Assembly (NCBI RefSeq): GCF_001523745.2
Contig: NZ_CP013386.1
Location: forward strand, 2,852,001-2,916,000
Reading direction: 5' to 3'
DNA from: Burkholderia mayonis
GTDB lineage: Bacteria; Pseudomonadota; Gammaproteobacteria; Burkholderiales; Burkholderiaceae
Length of the DNA: 64,000 nt
Below, piece by piece: positions 47,533 through 59,089 of the stretch. Position 1 is the first letter of the stretch. Each line of letters begins with the position of its first letter. The position numbers and the translations under genes are program-made. The notes under the pieces are model-generated. The model saw nothing but the letters and a program-made list of their open reading frames with translations. It made no database searches and had not been told where the DNA came from.

Positions 47533-50235
47533 ATGTCCGATACCGCCGCCCCCTCCGCCGTGATCCGCCGTAGCGACTACACGCCGCCTGCGTTCCTGAT
47601 CGACGCCGTCGCGCTCGAATTCGATCTCGAGCCCGCGCGCACGATCGTCAAGAACACGATGCGCGTGCGCCGCAACCCGGACGCCGCGCCCGCGCCGCAC
47701 TTCGAGCTGATGGGCGAAGCGCTCGAGTTCGTCGGCGCGCGCGTCGACGGCGAGCCGTACGACGCCGTGCGCGCGCACGAGCACGGCCTGACCATCGAGA
47801 ACGTGCCCGACGTGTTCGAGCTGACGATCGAGAACGCATGCGCGCCCGAATCGAACACGACGCTGTCCGGCCTCTACGTGTCGAGCGGCAACTTCTTCAC
47901 GCAGTGCGAGGCGGAAGGCTTCCGGCGCATCACCTACTTCGTCGACCGCCCCGACGTGATGGCGTCGTACACGGTCACGCTGCGCGCGGACAAGGCCGCG
48001 TACCCGGTGCTGCTGTCGAACGGCAACCTCGTCGATTCCGGCGAACTGCCGGGCGGCCGCCACTTCGCGAAATGGGAAGACCCGTTCAAGAAGCCGAGCT
48101 ACCTGTTCGCGCTCGTCGCGGGCAAGCTCGTCAGGCTCGAGGAAAAGATCACGTCGGGCAGCGGCAAGGAAAAACTGCTGCAGGTATGGGTCGAGCCGCA
48201 GGATCTCGACAAGACCCGCCACGCGATGGATTCGCTGATCCACTCGATCCGCTGGGACGAGAAGCGCTTCGGCCTCGAGCTCGATCTCGACCGCTTCATG
48301 ATCGTCGCCGTCGGCGATTTCAACATGGGCGCGATGGAGAACAAGGGGCTCAACATCTTCAACACGAAGTACGTGCTCGCGAATCCGGAGACGGCGACCG
48401 ACGTCGACTTCGCGAACATCGAATCGGTCGTCGGCCACGAGTATTTCCACAACTGGACCGGCAACCGCGTGACCTGCCGCGACTGGTTCCAGTTGAGCCT
48501 GAAGGAAGGCCTGACCGTGTTTCGCGATCAGGAATTCTCGGCCGACATGTCGGCGGGCGGCGGCGAGAACGCGGCCGCGCGCGCGGTCAAGCGGATCGAG
48601 GACGTGCGCGTGCTGCGCCAGCTTCAGTTCGCCGAGGACGCGGGCCCGATGGCGCACCCGGTGCGGCCAGAGAGCTACGTCGAGATCAACAACTTCTACA
48701 CGATGACTGTCTACGAGAAGGGTTCGGAAGTCGTGCGGATGTACCAGACGCTGTTCGGCCGCGATGGCTTCCGCAAGGGGATGGATCTGTACTTCCGGCG
48801 TCACGACGGGCAGGCGGTCACGTGCGACGACTTCCGTCACGCGATGGCCGACGCGAACGGCCGCGACCTCGCGCAGTTCGAGCGCTGGTACAGCCAGGCG
48901 GGCACGCCGCGCGTGACGGTCCGGACTGCGTACGACGCCGCCGCGAAGCGCTACTCGGTGACGCTGCGGCAAGGCTACGGCGACGCCGCGCCCGCGGCGC
49001 GCGAAACGCAGAACGGGCCGCTCCTGATCCCGTTCGCGATCGGTCTGATCGGCGCCGACGGCCGCGATCTGCCGCTGCGCGTCGAAGGCGAGGCGGCCGC
49101 GTCCGGCACGACGCGCGTGCTCGAGCTGACCGAATCCGAGACGACGTTCACGTTCGTCGACGTCGACGAGGCGCCGCTGCCGTCCCTGCTGCGCAACTTC
49201 TCCGCGCCCGTGATCGTCGAGTACGACTACCGCGACGAAGAACTGGCGTTCCTGCTCGCGCACGACAGCGATCCGTTCAACCGCTGGGAAGCCGGCCAGC
49301 GCCTCGCGACGCGCACGCTGCTGACGCTCGCCGCGCGCGCGGCCGCGCAACAGCCGCTCACACTCGACGATGCGTTCATCACCGCGTTCAGGCGCGTGCT
49401 GACCGACGACACGCTGTCGCCCGCGTTCCGCGAGCTCGCGCTCACGCTGCCGTCGGAGGCTTACCTCGCCGATCAGATGACCGAAGCCGATCCGGCCGCC
49501 GTCCATCGCGCACGCCAGTTCGTGCGCCGCCGGCTCGCCACGGCGCTGCGCGGCGACTGGCTCGCGGTCCACGAACGCCACCAGACGCCGGGCGCGTATG
49601 CGCCGACGCCCGACGACGCGGGCCACCGCGCGCTGAAGAACCTCGCGCTCGCGTACCTCGCCGAACTCGACGAGCCGGCCGATGCGATCCGTCTCGCGAA
49701 CGCCCAATACGATGCCGCGAACAACATGACCGACCGCGCGTCCGCGCTCGTCGCGCTGCTGTCGTCGGCCGCGGGCTCGGCCGACGCCGCGCAGTCGGCG
49801 GATCGCGCGCTCGACGACTTCTATCGCCGCTTCGAGAAGGAAGCGCTCGTGATCGACAAGTGGTTCTCGATGCAGGCGACGCGGCGCGGAACGCCCGAGC
49901 ATCCGACGCTCGACGTCGTGCGCAGGCTCCTTGCGCATCCGGCATTCAACCTGAAGAATCCGAACCGCGCGCGCTCGCTGATCTTCGGCTTCTGCTCGGC
50001 GAACCCCGCGCAGTTCCATGCGGCCGACGGCTCGGGCTACGCGTTCTGGGCCGACCAGGTGCTCGCGCTCGACGCGCTCAATCCGCAGGTCGCCGCGCGG
50101 CTCGCGCGCGCGCTCGAGATGTGGCGGCGCTTCACGCCGGCGCTGCGCGACAAGATGCGCGACGCGCTCGAACGCGTCGCCGCGAACGCGCAGTCGCGCG
50201 ACGTGCGGGAGATCGTCGAGAAGGCGCTCGCCTGA
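47533..50235 (+). CDS. pepN: Aminopeptidase N
   Basis: 900 residues from the ATG at 47533 (MSDTAAPSAV). M1-family zinc metallopeptidase. The exopeptidase motif GAMEN is at 266-270, the zinc motif HEYFH at 302-306, and the third ligand Glu325 in LKEGLT. It broadly removes N-terminal residues in the cytoplasm. Domain and length match E. coli PepN (870 aa). It is monocistronic and closes with a strong terminator. Confidence 0.97.
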   Translation: MSDTAAPSAVIRRSDYTPPAFLIDAVALEFDLEPARTIVKNTMRVRRNPDAAPAPHFELMGEALEFVGARVDGEPYDAVRAHEHGLTIENVPDVFELTIENACAPESNTTLSGLYVSSGNFFTQCEAEGFRRITYFVDRPDVMASYTVTLRADKAAYPVLLSNGNLVDSGELPGGRHFAKWEDPFKKPSYLFALVAGKLVRLEEKITSGSGKEKLLQVWVEPQDLDKTRHAMDSLIHSIRWDEKRFGLELDLDRFMIVAVGDFNMGAMENKGLNIFNTKYVLANPETATDVDFANIESVVGHEYFHNWTGNRVTCRDWFQLSLKEGLTVFRDQEFSADMSAGGGENAAARAVKRIEDVRVLRQLQFAEDAGPMAHPVRPESYVEINNFYTMTVYEKGSEVVRMYQTLFGRDGFRKGMDLYFRRHDGQAVTCDDFRHAMADANGRDLAQFERWYSQAGTPRVTVRTAYDAAAKRYSVTLRQGYGDAAPAARETQNGPLLIPFAIGLIGADGRDLPLRVEGEAAASGTTRVLELTESETTFTFVDVDEAPLPSLLRNFSAPVIVEYDYRDEELAFLLAHDSDPFNRWEAGQRLATRTLLTLAARAAAQQPLTLDDAFITAFRRVLTDDTLSPAFRELALTLPSEAYLADQMTEADPAAVHRARQFVRRRLATALRGDWLAVHERHQTPGAYAPTPDDAGHRALKNLALAYLAELDEPADAIRLANAQYDAANNMTDRASALVALLSSAAGSADAAQSADRALDDFYRRFEKEALVIDKWFSMQATRRGTPEHPTLDVVRRLLAHPAFNLKNPNRARSLIFGFCSANPAQFHAADGSGYAFWADQVLALDALNPQVAARLARALEMWRRFTPALRDKMRDALERVAANAQSRDVREIVEKALA

Positions 50236-50270
50236 CGGCGCGCCGTATTTTCCAGCGGTAGACGAAAACG

Positions 50271-50306
50271 AAAAGGCCGGTATCGCGTCATGCGATGCCG
50301 GCCTTT
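50271..50306 (+). terminator. Rho-independent terminator after pepN
   Basis: AAAAGGCCGG-T-ATCGC pairs with GCGAT-G-CCGGCCTTTT around a GTCAT loop. The symmetrical A/T flanks mean it can also serve the convergent metE transcript, whose stop is 120 bp away. Confidence 0.88.
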
Positions 50307-50428
50307 TCGTCGAACCGGCGAATCGATTCGAATCGATACGAATCGCGCAACGTCCACGCGGCATGAACGCGTCGACGCGCGGCGCGCACATGCGCCGCGC
50401 GCCCATCGCTACGCGCTGCCGCGTCGAA

Positions 50429-52723
50429 TCACACGAGCGCCGTTTGCGCGACCGTCTCGCGCACGCGCTTCGCCGCTTCGACCATCGCGGCGAGCGCCGC
50501 GTCGACCTGCTGCCATTCGCGCGTCTTCAATCCGCAGTCCGGATTCACCCACAAGCGCTCCGCCGGAATCCGCTCGAGCGCGAGCAGGATGAGCCGCTCG
50601 ATCTCGTCCGCGCCGGGCACGCGCGGCGAATGGATGTCGTAGACGCCCGGCCCGATCTCGTTCGGATACTCGAACGTCTCGAACGCGTCGAGCAGTTCCA
50701 TGTTCGAGCGGGTCGTCTCGATCGAGATCACGTCGGCGTCGAGTGCGGCGATCGACGGCAGGATGTCGCCGAACTCCGAATAGCACATGTGCGTGTGGAC
50801 CTGCGTCGCGTCGGCGACGCCCGACGACGCGACCTTGAACGCGCGCACCGCCCAGTCGAGATACGCGGCGCGCTCGCGCAGCTTCAGCGGCAGCCCCTCG
50901 CGCAGCGCCGGCTCGTCGATCTGGATCATCCCGATGCCGGCCTTCTCGAGATCGAGCGTCTCCTGCCGCAGCGCGAGCGCGATCTGCAGCGCGGTCGTCG
51001 CGCGCGGCTGGTCGTCGCGCACGAACGACCATTGCAGCATCGTCACGGGCCCCGTCAGCATCCCCTTCACCGGCTTCGTCGTCAGGTTCTGCGCATAGGT
51101 CGCCCAGCCGACCGTCATCGACTCCGGCAAATAGACATCGCCGTAGACGAGCGGCGGCTTCACGCAGCGCGAGCCGTAGCTCTGGACCCAGCCGTTGCTC
51201 GTGATCGCGAAGCCCCACAGCAGCTCGCCGAAGTACTCGACCATGTCGTTGCGCTCCGCCTCGCCGTGCACGAGCACGTCGAGTCCGTACGCGAGCTGCT
51301 TGTCGATCGCGATGCGCACCTGCTCGCGCATCGCTTCCAGATAGCCGAGATGATCGAGCACGCCCTGCTTGAACGCCGCGCGCGCACGGCGAATCTCCTG
51401 CGTCTGCGGGAACGAGCCGATCGTCGTCGTCGGCAACGGCGGCAGGTCGAAGCGCGCTCGCTGCGCGGCCGCGCGCGCCGGATACGCGCTCGCGCGGCGC
51501 GCGTCGGCGCCGGTCAATGCCTCGACGCGGCGCTTCACGAGCGGGTTGTGGATGCGCGCCGACGTGCGCCGCGCGGCGGCGGCCGCCGCCGCGTCGTCGA
51601 ATTCCGCCGCGACCGCCGCGCGCCCCTTCACAAGCGCGTCGCGCAGCGCCGCGACCTCGCGCGTCTTCTGCACCGCGAACGCGAGCCACGACTTCAGCTC
51701 ATCGTCGAGCTTCGGCTCGTGTGCGAGATCGACGGGCACGTGCAGCAGCGAGCAGCTCGTCGCGACCCACAGCCGCTCGCCGAGCACGTCGCGCACCGGC
51801 GCGAGCCGCGCGAGCGAACGGTCGAGGTCGGTGCGCCACACGTTGCGGCCGTCGACGATCCCGCACGACAGCACCTTGTCGGCCGGATAATCGGCGACGA
51901 ACGCGTCGAGCTGCGCGTCGCCGCGCACGAGGTCGATGTGCAGGCCCGCGACGGGCAGCGCCTTCAAGCGCGCCGCATGCTCGCTCGCATCGTCGAAGTA
52001 CGTCGCGACGAGCAGCTTCGGCGCGTCCGGCACGAGCGCTTCGTAGGTCGGCTGCGCCGCGTCGCGCCACGCGGCGGGTAGATCGAGCGCGAAAATCGGC
52101 TCGTCGATCTGCACCCAGTCGACGCCCTCTTCCTTCAGCCGCGCGAGCAGCGAACGGTACGCGGGCAGCAGGCGCGGCAGCAGCTCGAGGCGATCGGCGA
52201 GCCCGTCGCGCGCCTTGCCGAGCCACAGCAGCGTGAGTGGGCCGACGAGCGCCGCTTTCGCCGAATGGCCGAGCGCGCGTGCCTCCCGCACCTCGTCGAA
52301 CAGCCACTCGACGCCCGGCCCGAACGACGTCGCCGGCGAATACTCGGGCACGAGGTAGTGGTAATTCGTATCGAACCACTTCGTCATTTCCATCGCCGGC
52401 TGCGCGGCGTTGCCGCGCGCGGCCGCGAAGTAGTCGGCAAGCGTGAGCGCGCGGGCGTCGAAGCCGAACCGCGGCGGCAGGCCGCCGACGTGCGCGAGCG
52501 TCGTCAGCACGTGGTCGTACCAGGCGAAGTCGCCGACCGTCACGCAATCGAGCCCGGCGTCGCGCTGCGCCCGCCAGTGCGCGGCGCGCAACGCTCGGCC
52601 GGTGTCGGCAAGCGCGCGTTCGGCGTCGGCCGAGGCGCCGTCGCGCCAATAGCGCTCGAGGGCGAACTTCAATTCGCGTTGCGCGCCGATGCGCGGAAAA
52701 CCCAGGATGTGTGCAGTGCTCAT
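50429..52723 (-). CDS. metE: Cobalamin-independent methionine synthase
   Basis: 764 residues, the normal length. It transfers the methyl of 5-methyltetrahydropteroyl-polyglutamate to homocysteine. The two-barrel structure is represented by the N-terminal [15 protein letters not shown] and the C-terminal zinc/homocysteine site ([11 protein letters not shown] and [11 protein letters not shown]). It is divergent from metR with a perfect MetR box between them, indicating homocysteine-dependent activation. Confidence 0.97.
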   Translation of the reverse strand: MSTAHILGFPRIGAQRELKFALERYWRDGASADAERALADTGRALRAAHWRAQRDAGLDCVTVGDFAWYDHVLTTLAHVGGLPPRFGFDARALTLADYFAAARGNAAQPAMEMTKWFDTNYHYLVPEYSPATSFGPGVEWLFDEVREARALGHSAKAALVGPLTLLWLGKARDGLADRLELLPRLLPAYRSLLARLKEEGVDWVQIDEPIFALDLPAAWRDAAQPTYEALVPDAPKLLVATYFDDASEHAARLKALPVAGLHIDLVRGDAQLDAFVADYPADKVLSCGIVDGRNVWRTDLDRSLARLAPVRDVLGERLWVATSCSLLHVPVDLAHEPKLDDELKSWLAFAVQKTREVAALRDALVKGRAAVAAEFDDAAAAAAARRTSARIHNPLVKRRVEALTGADARRASAYPARAAAQRARFDLPPLPTTTIGSFPQTQEIRRARAAFKQGVLDHLGYLEAMREQVRIAIDKQLAYGLDVLVHGEAERNDMVEYFGELLWGFAITSNGWVQSYGSRCVKPPLVYGDVYLPESMTVGWATYAQNLTTKPVKGMLTGPVTMLQWSFVRDDQPRATTALQIALALRQETLDLEKAGIGMIQIDEPALREGLPLKLRERAAYLDWAVRAFKVASSGVADATQVHTHMCYSEFGDILPSIAALDADVISIETTRSNMELLDAFETFEYPNEIGPGVYDIHSPRVPGADEIERLILLALERIPAERLWVNPDCGLKTREWQQVDAALAAMVEAAKRVRETVAQTALV

Positions 52724-52799
52724 CTCGATCCTCCAGAAGTGACCGGCAGTATCGGATTTGCCCTATCATTACTCAAACGAAAGTTTTTGCCGAACAACA

Positions 52800-52812
52800 T
52801 GAATATTTTTCA
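52800..52812. promoter_or_regulatory. MetR operator between metE and metR
   Basis: TGAA-TATTT-TTCA matches the MetR consensus TGAA-N5-TTCA exactly. It lies 77 bp upstream of the metE start and 28 bp upstream of the metR start. The position fits both activation of metE and autoregulation of metR. Confidence 0.8.
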
Positions 52813-52839
52813 ACACCGTCACCGGCCAAGTTTTCCGCA

Positions 52840-53772
52840 ATGATCCGTTCCCCGCTCGAATTCCGGCATCTGCAGACGCTCGTCGCGCTGCGCGACACCG
52901 GCAACCTGTCGCGCGCCGCCCAGTATCTGTGCTTGACGCAGTCGGCGCTGTCGCATCAGTTGAAGGCGCTCGAAACGCACTTCGGGCTGCCGCTCTTCGT
53001 TCGCAAGTCCGCGCCGCTCACGTTCACCGCGGCGGGCAAGCGCCTCCTCGCACTCGCCGAGCAGGTCGTGCCCGCGATCGAGGAGGCCGAGCGAGACATC
53101 GCGCGTCTCGCGCTCGGCACCGGTGGCGCGCTGCGGATCGCGGTCGAATGCCACACGTGCTTCGACTGGCTGATGCCCGCGATGGACGCGTTCCGGCAGC
53201 GCTGGCCGGAAGTCGAGCTCGACATCGTGTCGGGCTTTCACGCGGACCCGATCGGCCTCCTGCATCAGGACCGCGCGGATCTCGCGATCGTCGCCGAGGC
53301 CGACGCCGGCGAGGCGGTCGACTATCACCCGCTCTTTCGCTTCCAGATCGTCGGGCTCGTCGCCAACGACCACGCGCTCGCGCAGCGCGCGTCGCTCGCC
53401 GCGGACGACTTCCGCGACGAGACGCTCATCACGTATCCGGTGCCCGACGAGATGCTCGACATCGTAAGGCAGGTGCTGAAGCCCGCCGGCATCGAGCCGA
53501 AGCGGCGCACGTCGGAGCTGACGGTCGCGATCCTGCAGCTCGTCGCGAGCCGGCGAGGCGTCGCGGCGCTGCCGCTGTGGGCGGTCGCGACCTACCTGGA
53601 CAAGCGCTACGTGAGCGCGCGCCCGGTGCTGCGCGCAAACGGCTCGACGCTGTCGGGCGAGCTCTACGCGGCGACGCTGCCCGCGTTCTCGCCGCGCCCG
53701 TACGCGGCCGATTTCGTCGCGACGATGCGCGAGACGAGCGCGGCGTCGCTGCCCGAGATCGAGCTGCTGTAG
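52840..53772 (+). CDS. metR: LysR-type regulator of methionine synthesis
   Basis: 310 residues from the ATG at 52840 (MIRSPLEFRHL); in-frame ATGs further upstream would run across the MetR box. The HTH (residues 15-45) reads RDTGNLSRAAQYLCLTQSALSHQLKALE. The effector domain contains ECHTCFDWLMPAMDAF, diagnostic of MetR with homocysteine as co-inducer. Divergent organisation with metE is the classical arrangement. Confidence 0.95.
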   Translation: MIRSPLEFRHLQTLVALRDTGNLSRAAQYLCLTQSALSHQLKALETHFGLPLFVRKSAPLTFTAAGKRLLALAEQVVPAIEEAERDIARLALGTGGALRIAVECHTCFDWLMPAMDAFRQRWPEVELDIVSGFHADPIGLLHQDRADLAIVAEADAGEAVDYHPLFRFQIVGLVANDHALAQRASLAADDFRDETLITYPVPDEMLDIVRQVLKPAGIEPKRRTSELTVAILQLVASRRGVAALPLWAVATYLDKRYVSARPVLRANGSTLSGELYAATLPAFSPRPYAADFVATMRETSAASLPEIELL

Positions 53773-53898
53773 GCGGCGCGCGGCGCGCCGTTCCGACCCG
53801 CTTTCGCCGAAAAACCGTCGGCCGCCGCGCACGGCGGGTAAAATCGAGCCTATTCCTATCCCAACATCGAACGCATTCGTCAGCCTCTCGGAGTCCCC

Positions 53899-54915
<1,017 letters not shown>

Positions 54916-55168
54916 CGCGGAATCGCGCCGGTCGGGCGCCGCCCCGCTCTTTCGCATGCGATCTGTGCGGCATGCGGGGCCCGCTCGGCCGGGTGACGCG
55001 TGAACAAGGCGTCGCTCGCACGATGCCCTTCGCAGCGGGAGCACGCGTTTTGATCGATGCGAGCCAGTCGAATGCCGGCAAACCGGCCTGAATCGATCGC
55101 CCGCATGCCCGTCGAATCAGGCAGTTACCGGCATCGACAAAAAATACCGATTTTTTTGCCAAACCCTC

Positions 55169-55197
55169 TTGCCAGCCCGCCGCTAGCTCCCTATAAT
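55169..55197 (+). promoter_or_regulatory. Sigma-70 promoter of tRNA-Thr
   Basis: TTGCCA (55169-55174), 17-bp spacer, TATAAT (55192-55197). The mature tRNA begins 15 bp further on, consistent with a start near 55204 and a short 5' leader. The remaining 250 bp back to fbp show no gene. Confidence 0.8.
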
Positions 55198-55211
55198 TTC
55201 ACTTCTTTGTT

Positions 55212-55287
55212 GCCGGTGTAGCTCAGTTGGTAGAGCAGCGCATTCGTAATGCGAAGGTCGTAGGTTCGACTCCTATCTCCGGCACCA
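55212..55287 (+). tRNA. tRNA-Thr (anticodon CGT)
   Basis: 76 nt with encoded CCA. The anticodon loop is TTCGTAA with CGT at positions 34-36, so it reads ACG codons. The acceptor stem GCCGGTG/CTCCGGC has one T-T mismatch at pair 6-67. The body is nearly identical to E. coli thrW. The T-arm TTCGACT and the D-arm AGTTGGTAGA are canonical. Confidence 0.97.
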
Positions 55288-55295
55288 ACAGATTC

Positions 55296-55329
55296 AAGGG
55301 CCGCGACGCGAAAGCGTCGCGGCCCTTTT
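55296..55329 (+). terminator. Rho-independent terminator after tRNA-Thr
   Basis: A 14-bp stem AAGGGCCGCGACGC / GCGTCGCGGCCCTT with a GAAA tetraloop followed by TT lies 8 bp past the tRNA. Confidence 0.9.
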
Positions 55330-55551
55330 CGATTTGTGCGTCCGCTTTCCCGTAGCCGTGCGTGCATCGCGTTCGCCGCAGCGACGCCATTGACAAGCGC
55401 GCATCCCGCCCGACGCACGCCCCGGTCGAGCGCGCGTGCACATCGCCCATCACCCGTCGCCGGACCGCGCGCACGACCGTGATAAAGTGAATTCCCACGC
55501 ATTGCGGCGCGCGCCCGCCCCGTTTCCGCGCCCATCAGATTGAGCCTGCCC

Positions 55552-56497
55552 ATGCGACCCGATCCGCCAGACGCGTCGACGCTCCCTTCCCTGTCGGCGC
55601 TGCGTACATTCGAAGTGTCCGCGCGCGGCTACAGCCTGACCGAAGCCGCGCATCACCCGCACGCCACGGTCGGCGCCGTGAGCCGCCAGATCAAGATGCT
55701 GGAGGACGAACTCGGCGTGAAGCTGTTCGACCGCAAGGCGAACAGCCTGAGCCTGAACGAAACCGACCGGCAGCTCGTACGCGACCTGTCGCGCGCGTTC
55801 GCGATGATCCTCGCCGCGACGAACCGCGCGCGCCACCAGTACAAGACCGGGATCCGGCTGACCTGCACGCCGTCAATCACCAGCCACTGCCTCAACAGCG
55901 CATCGCCAAGCTCACCGCCGACGCCGACAACGGGATCGCGCCGTCGATCGATCCGTCGGCGGACGTCCGCGATCTCGAAGCGGGCGAAGCCGATTTCGCG
56001 ATCCGCTACTGCCTGACGTCGCTACCGCGCCTGAACGCGCGCCCACTGTTTGCCGAGCATTTCCTGCCCGTGTGCCCGCCGCAGTACCTGCGGGAGCTCG
56101 GCGACGTCTCGACGGCCGACGACCTGCTGCGCGCGCGCCTCATCCATGCGCTGTGGTTCCTCAACAACCATCACGAGAACTCGAGCTGGGACGACTGGTT
56201 CGCGATCGCCGGCGGCGCGAGTCGAAGGCTTGGCCCGTACTGTCGGTTACGGGCGTCGGCTACCCGGTCGACGAGATCCTCGCGAACGGCGGCGTCATCA
56301 TCGGCAGCTCGGCGATCATCGCCGACGATCTCGCCGACGGCCGGCTCGTGACCGTGTTCGACGACCGATATCGAATCGTGTCGCCGTACGAGTACCGGCT
56401 CGTCTGGGCGCCGTCCGCGACGAACTCACCCGAAGTCAGGCAATTGATCGACGCGATCCTCGCGTTCGCCGGCCACGCGCTCGAGTTCGAGCACTGA
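55552..56497 (+). pseudogene. LysR-type regulator gene broken by two frameshifts
   Basis: The N-terminal HTH is intact in the first frame: the ATG at 55552 leads through LSALRTFEVSARGYSLTEAA, VSRQIKMLEDELGVKLFDRK. At about 55893 homology moves to another frame, giving RIAKLTADADNGIAPSID, DLEAGEADFAIRYCL and FLPVCPPQYLRELG. At about 56220 it moves again, to VLSVTGVGYPVDEILANGG and ending ALEFEH. Both shifts equal loss of one base. Restoring them gives about 315 residues, the normal LysR length (GcvA-like). Two independent breaks make a sequencing error less likely. It neighbours another multiply broken gene. Confidence 0.85.
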
Positions 56498-56779
56498 GCC
56501 GCGCGGCCAGCAAATCACACGCGACGTTCGTTTGCGATGCCTGCTCGACACGGTGATCATGACTCGCCCACGCACTTCCCGCGCAACGCGCCATCGAACA
56601 ACCTCATTCAGGAGCAGTCCGCGCCGTCCATGTACAGCCGTCGACTTCGCTCGAGATCGCAGGCGCGGCCGCGTTCCGATGTTGCCGCTCTCGCACTGTC
56701 GATGCGGCCGAGCGAATTGCGTGGAGCAACATCAGTCCTGTCCCATTCCGTCGCAGCGCGGCGCCGCACACGGCAACGC
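56498..56779. other. Region between two pseudogenes
   Basis: No coding sequence with family features. Short frames exist on both strands but look like GC artefacts or residues of the neighbouring transporter's former 3' end. Confidence 0.5.
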
Positions 56780-57734
56780 ACCGCTGCGACCGATGCGCCG
56801 CATCGCCCGCTCCGACTGTGCGCCGCGCGCGTTTGCCTTTCCCGAGCACCTCGACAACGCCTATCCCGACGACGCCCGGCACGACCATCGCAGCGCCGCA
56901 CATGAACCCGACACTCAATTCGTCATCGAGTAAAAGCTGACCCAGCGCAACGCCGACGATCGGCGTGACGAACTGGGTGATCGGCAGTCGCGGCCCGAGA
57001 CACTTCGTCAGCAGCCGATACCAAGCGAGAAAGGTACCGAGCACGAGCACGAATGTCCGGAAGGCAAGATTCACCGCGATCGCAGCATCCATCGCAATCG
57101 TTGCACGTCCCGTCAGAAGCGTCAGCGGCAAGACGACGACGGTCGACAGCGTAACCTGATAGAACAGCGTCTTCGTGGAGGCGCATTCGACAGCCGCGTT
57201 CTCCTCGCGACAACGGTCGTCGCGCCCCAAACCATTCCGGGCAGCAGTCCGAATGAATCGCCGAGCAGCGAGTCACCGTGGAAAGCACCGTTGTCGCCGA
57301 GAAAACCGACGGCGATCCCGGAGAATGCGACGAACATCAACAGCCACTGCGATGTGGACATTCACTCGTCTTCGTTCGCGAAGTGCATGCCGAAGCTTGC
57401 GAACAATAGCCCCGAATAGAGCAACACGGCCGCATGGCTCGACGACGTGTATCGAAGCCCCAGTGCAATCACAATCGATTCGATCGCGACGAGCAAGCCG
57501 ACCTTGACGCCCGCGCCGATCGCACCGTCTCGCCACGCTCGACACCCGTCACGTCAGCATAGAAAAGCCGCCAAGCACAAGCGCAGCAGTGGCATGGCGG
57601 ATCGACAGTTGCATCAACGGATCGCCGCACAGTGCGGTCATCTTGATGACGACCTGCTGCGAGCCCCAGCAAAGGCATAGAACCAGCGTGACCGCGATCG
57701 ATACGACATCCGGCGAGCGACGGGTTTCGAGCAC
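56780..57734 (-). pseudogene. DMT-superfamily (EamA) transporter gene, multiply disrupted
   Basis: Pieces of one EamA transporter lie in order on the minus strand. From a possible GTG at 57734 comes VTLVLCLCWGSQQVVIKMTA to GGFSML (near 57552). A frameshift then gives GAIGAGVKVGLLVAIES to FASFGMHFANEDE, ended by an in-frame TGA at 57362-57364. The same frame resumes with QWLLMFVAFSGIAVGFLGDN to GMVWGATTVVARRT. A second frameshift near 57185 leads to TLFYQVTLSTVVVLPLTLL, FLAWYRLLTKCLGPRLPITQF and VVPGVVGIGVVEVLG. Repaired length would be about 310-320 residues, normal for the family. The 3' end is approximate. Confidence 0.85.
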
Positions 57735-58595
57735 GACGACCTCCGGCGAAGATGAGCGAACGACTTCGATGCCGGCTTCCGGATACGCCTTGCACCTACG
57801 GCATCGCGTCACGAAGAAGCGACGCGCCGGTCGCGCGCATCCTCGGACGAGCGATCCCAAGACCAATATCTCCGCGACGACGATAGATCTGCGCCCCCCG
57901 ACATCCGGCCAATACGCGAAGATCGCCAAAGGACAAGGAAAGACGGAGTTCCACAACTTCGCTTTTTCTTGTCGGGCGCTCGAGCACAACTCAACGCGAG
58001 CGAGGATCTTCATGAATCGACAAAACGTATTCGTCCGAGACGGCCGAAGATCGTCGGCGAAGTCGCTCGTCCGTCCCCTTCCCGCATCTTCAGCGCCGTC
58101 CCGGATATGCCGCCCTTCGCCGCGATCCCATCCGTTTGAAAGCGGCACGTTCAGCACAGCATCAAACGGCTCCGCATCAAAGCGTCTCGATCTAAAGGAT
58201 CGCGCCCGCGATTCGTTCGCCCCATGAACAGTGACGCACCGCACGGTGCGCCCGTCCCGCACCCGCTACCGTTGGAACGCTTTGCAGCGCGAACGATTCG
58301 GCAGCTCGCTGCGATGCCGCATGCGTATCGTTCGCTGATGCGATCGAATGTCTGCAAGAGAATCGATCGCAAGTTTTCCTTACGTTTTTATTTCAATCCG
58401 CTCACCAAAATCCGGCTCGCAAAAAAATAGTTGGTCAATCCGGACGAGGTGCGTAACATTACTTAACGATCCTGACCCGTCTATTGCAGTAAATTGCGTG
58501 TGCGACGCTCCGGGATCGGCGTGTGATCCGCGTCACGTCACAGGCAGCGCCCGACGTCGGTTAATTCGTGGAAGTTAACAAAGGAGAGGACCACC
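57735..58595. other. Gene-poor region upstream of the glsB-like gene
   Basis: About 860 bp with lower GC than most of the window. I find no frame with recognisable family features on either strand. It may be residue of further degraded genes next to the DMT pseudogene. The right end holds a CRP-like site, listed separately, and a GGAGAGGA Shine-Dalgarno before the next gene. Confidence 0.5.
58522..58537. promoter_or_regulatory. CRP-type palindrome upstream of the glsB-like gene
   Basis: TGTGA-TCCGCG-TCACG matches the CRP consensus TGTGA-N6-TCACA at 9 of 10 positions, centred 66 bp before the start codon. A single match of this size could be chance. Confidence 0.35.
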
Positions 58596-58847
58596 ATGGC
58601 TCATGGCTTGATTATGTGGCTCATCATCGGCGCAATTGCCGGCTGGCTTGCCGGTTTGCTCGTGAAGGGCGGCGGCTTCGGGCTGCTCGTGGACATCATC
58701 GTCGGCATCGTCGGCGCAGTCATCGGCGGCTGGCTCGCCGGCATTCTCGGCATTCACATCGGCGGCGGGTTCATCAGCTCGATCATCGTCGCCGTCATCG
58801 GCGCCGTCATCCTGCTGTTCGTGATCCGGCTATTCAAGCGAGCCTGA
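58596..58847 (+). CDS. GlsB/YeaQ/YmgE-family stress-response membrane protein
   Basis: 83 residues, almost wholly hydrophobic, with three membrane helices and repeated glycine patterns (GAIAGWLAGLLVKGGG, VGIVGAVIGGWLAGILG, AVIGAVILLFVIRLFKR). It belongs to the transglycosylase-associated (DUF, YeaQ/YmgE) family of small inner-membrane proteins induced by envelope, acid or stationary-phase stress. It has a strong Shine-Dalgarno GGAGAGGA. No operon partner. Confidence 0.9.
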   Translation: MAHGLIMWLIIGAIAGWLAGLLVKGGGFGLLVDIIVGIVGAVIGGWLAGILGIHIGGGFISSIIVAVIGAVILLFVIRLFKRA

Positions 58848-59089
58848 CGTGTACGTCGCCCGGCGCGCCGCATGGCCGCCGGGCGCTTTCCCCGCCTTCC
58901 CTCCATCTCCGCGGCCGCGCCGCGTCTTCTTCCTCCACGCGCACCGATCTTTCGATCGCCCCCTTGCTCGAAAAGCCTTCGTACGCGATCGCGCATTCAC
59001 GCGCAAGACGCCACGCGCCGCCGTGTAAACTGTCGGCAAGCCGAAATGATTCCGGCATGCCGACGACAGCGCTTTCAGCACGCCGATCT

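Noticed and set aside
47311..50406. A 1031-codon open frame on the minus strand opposite pepN
   Set aside because: Antisense artefact of pepN third-position GC bias; pepN is complete with all catalytic motifs.
57549..58262. A 237-codon minus-strand frame
   Set aside because: Only its last part (from about 57734) matches the EamA transporter; the upstream part has no family character.
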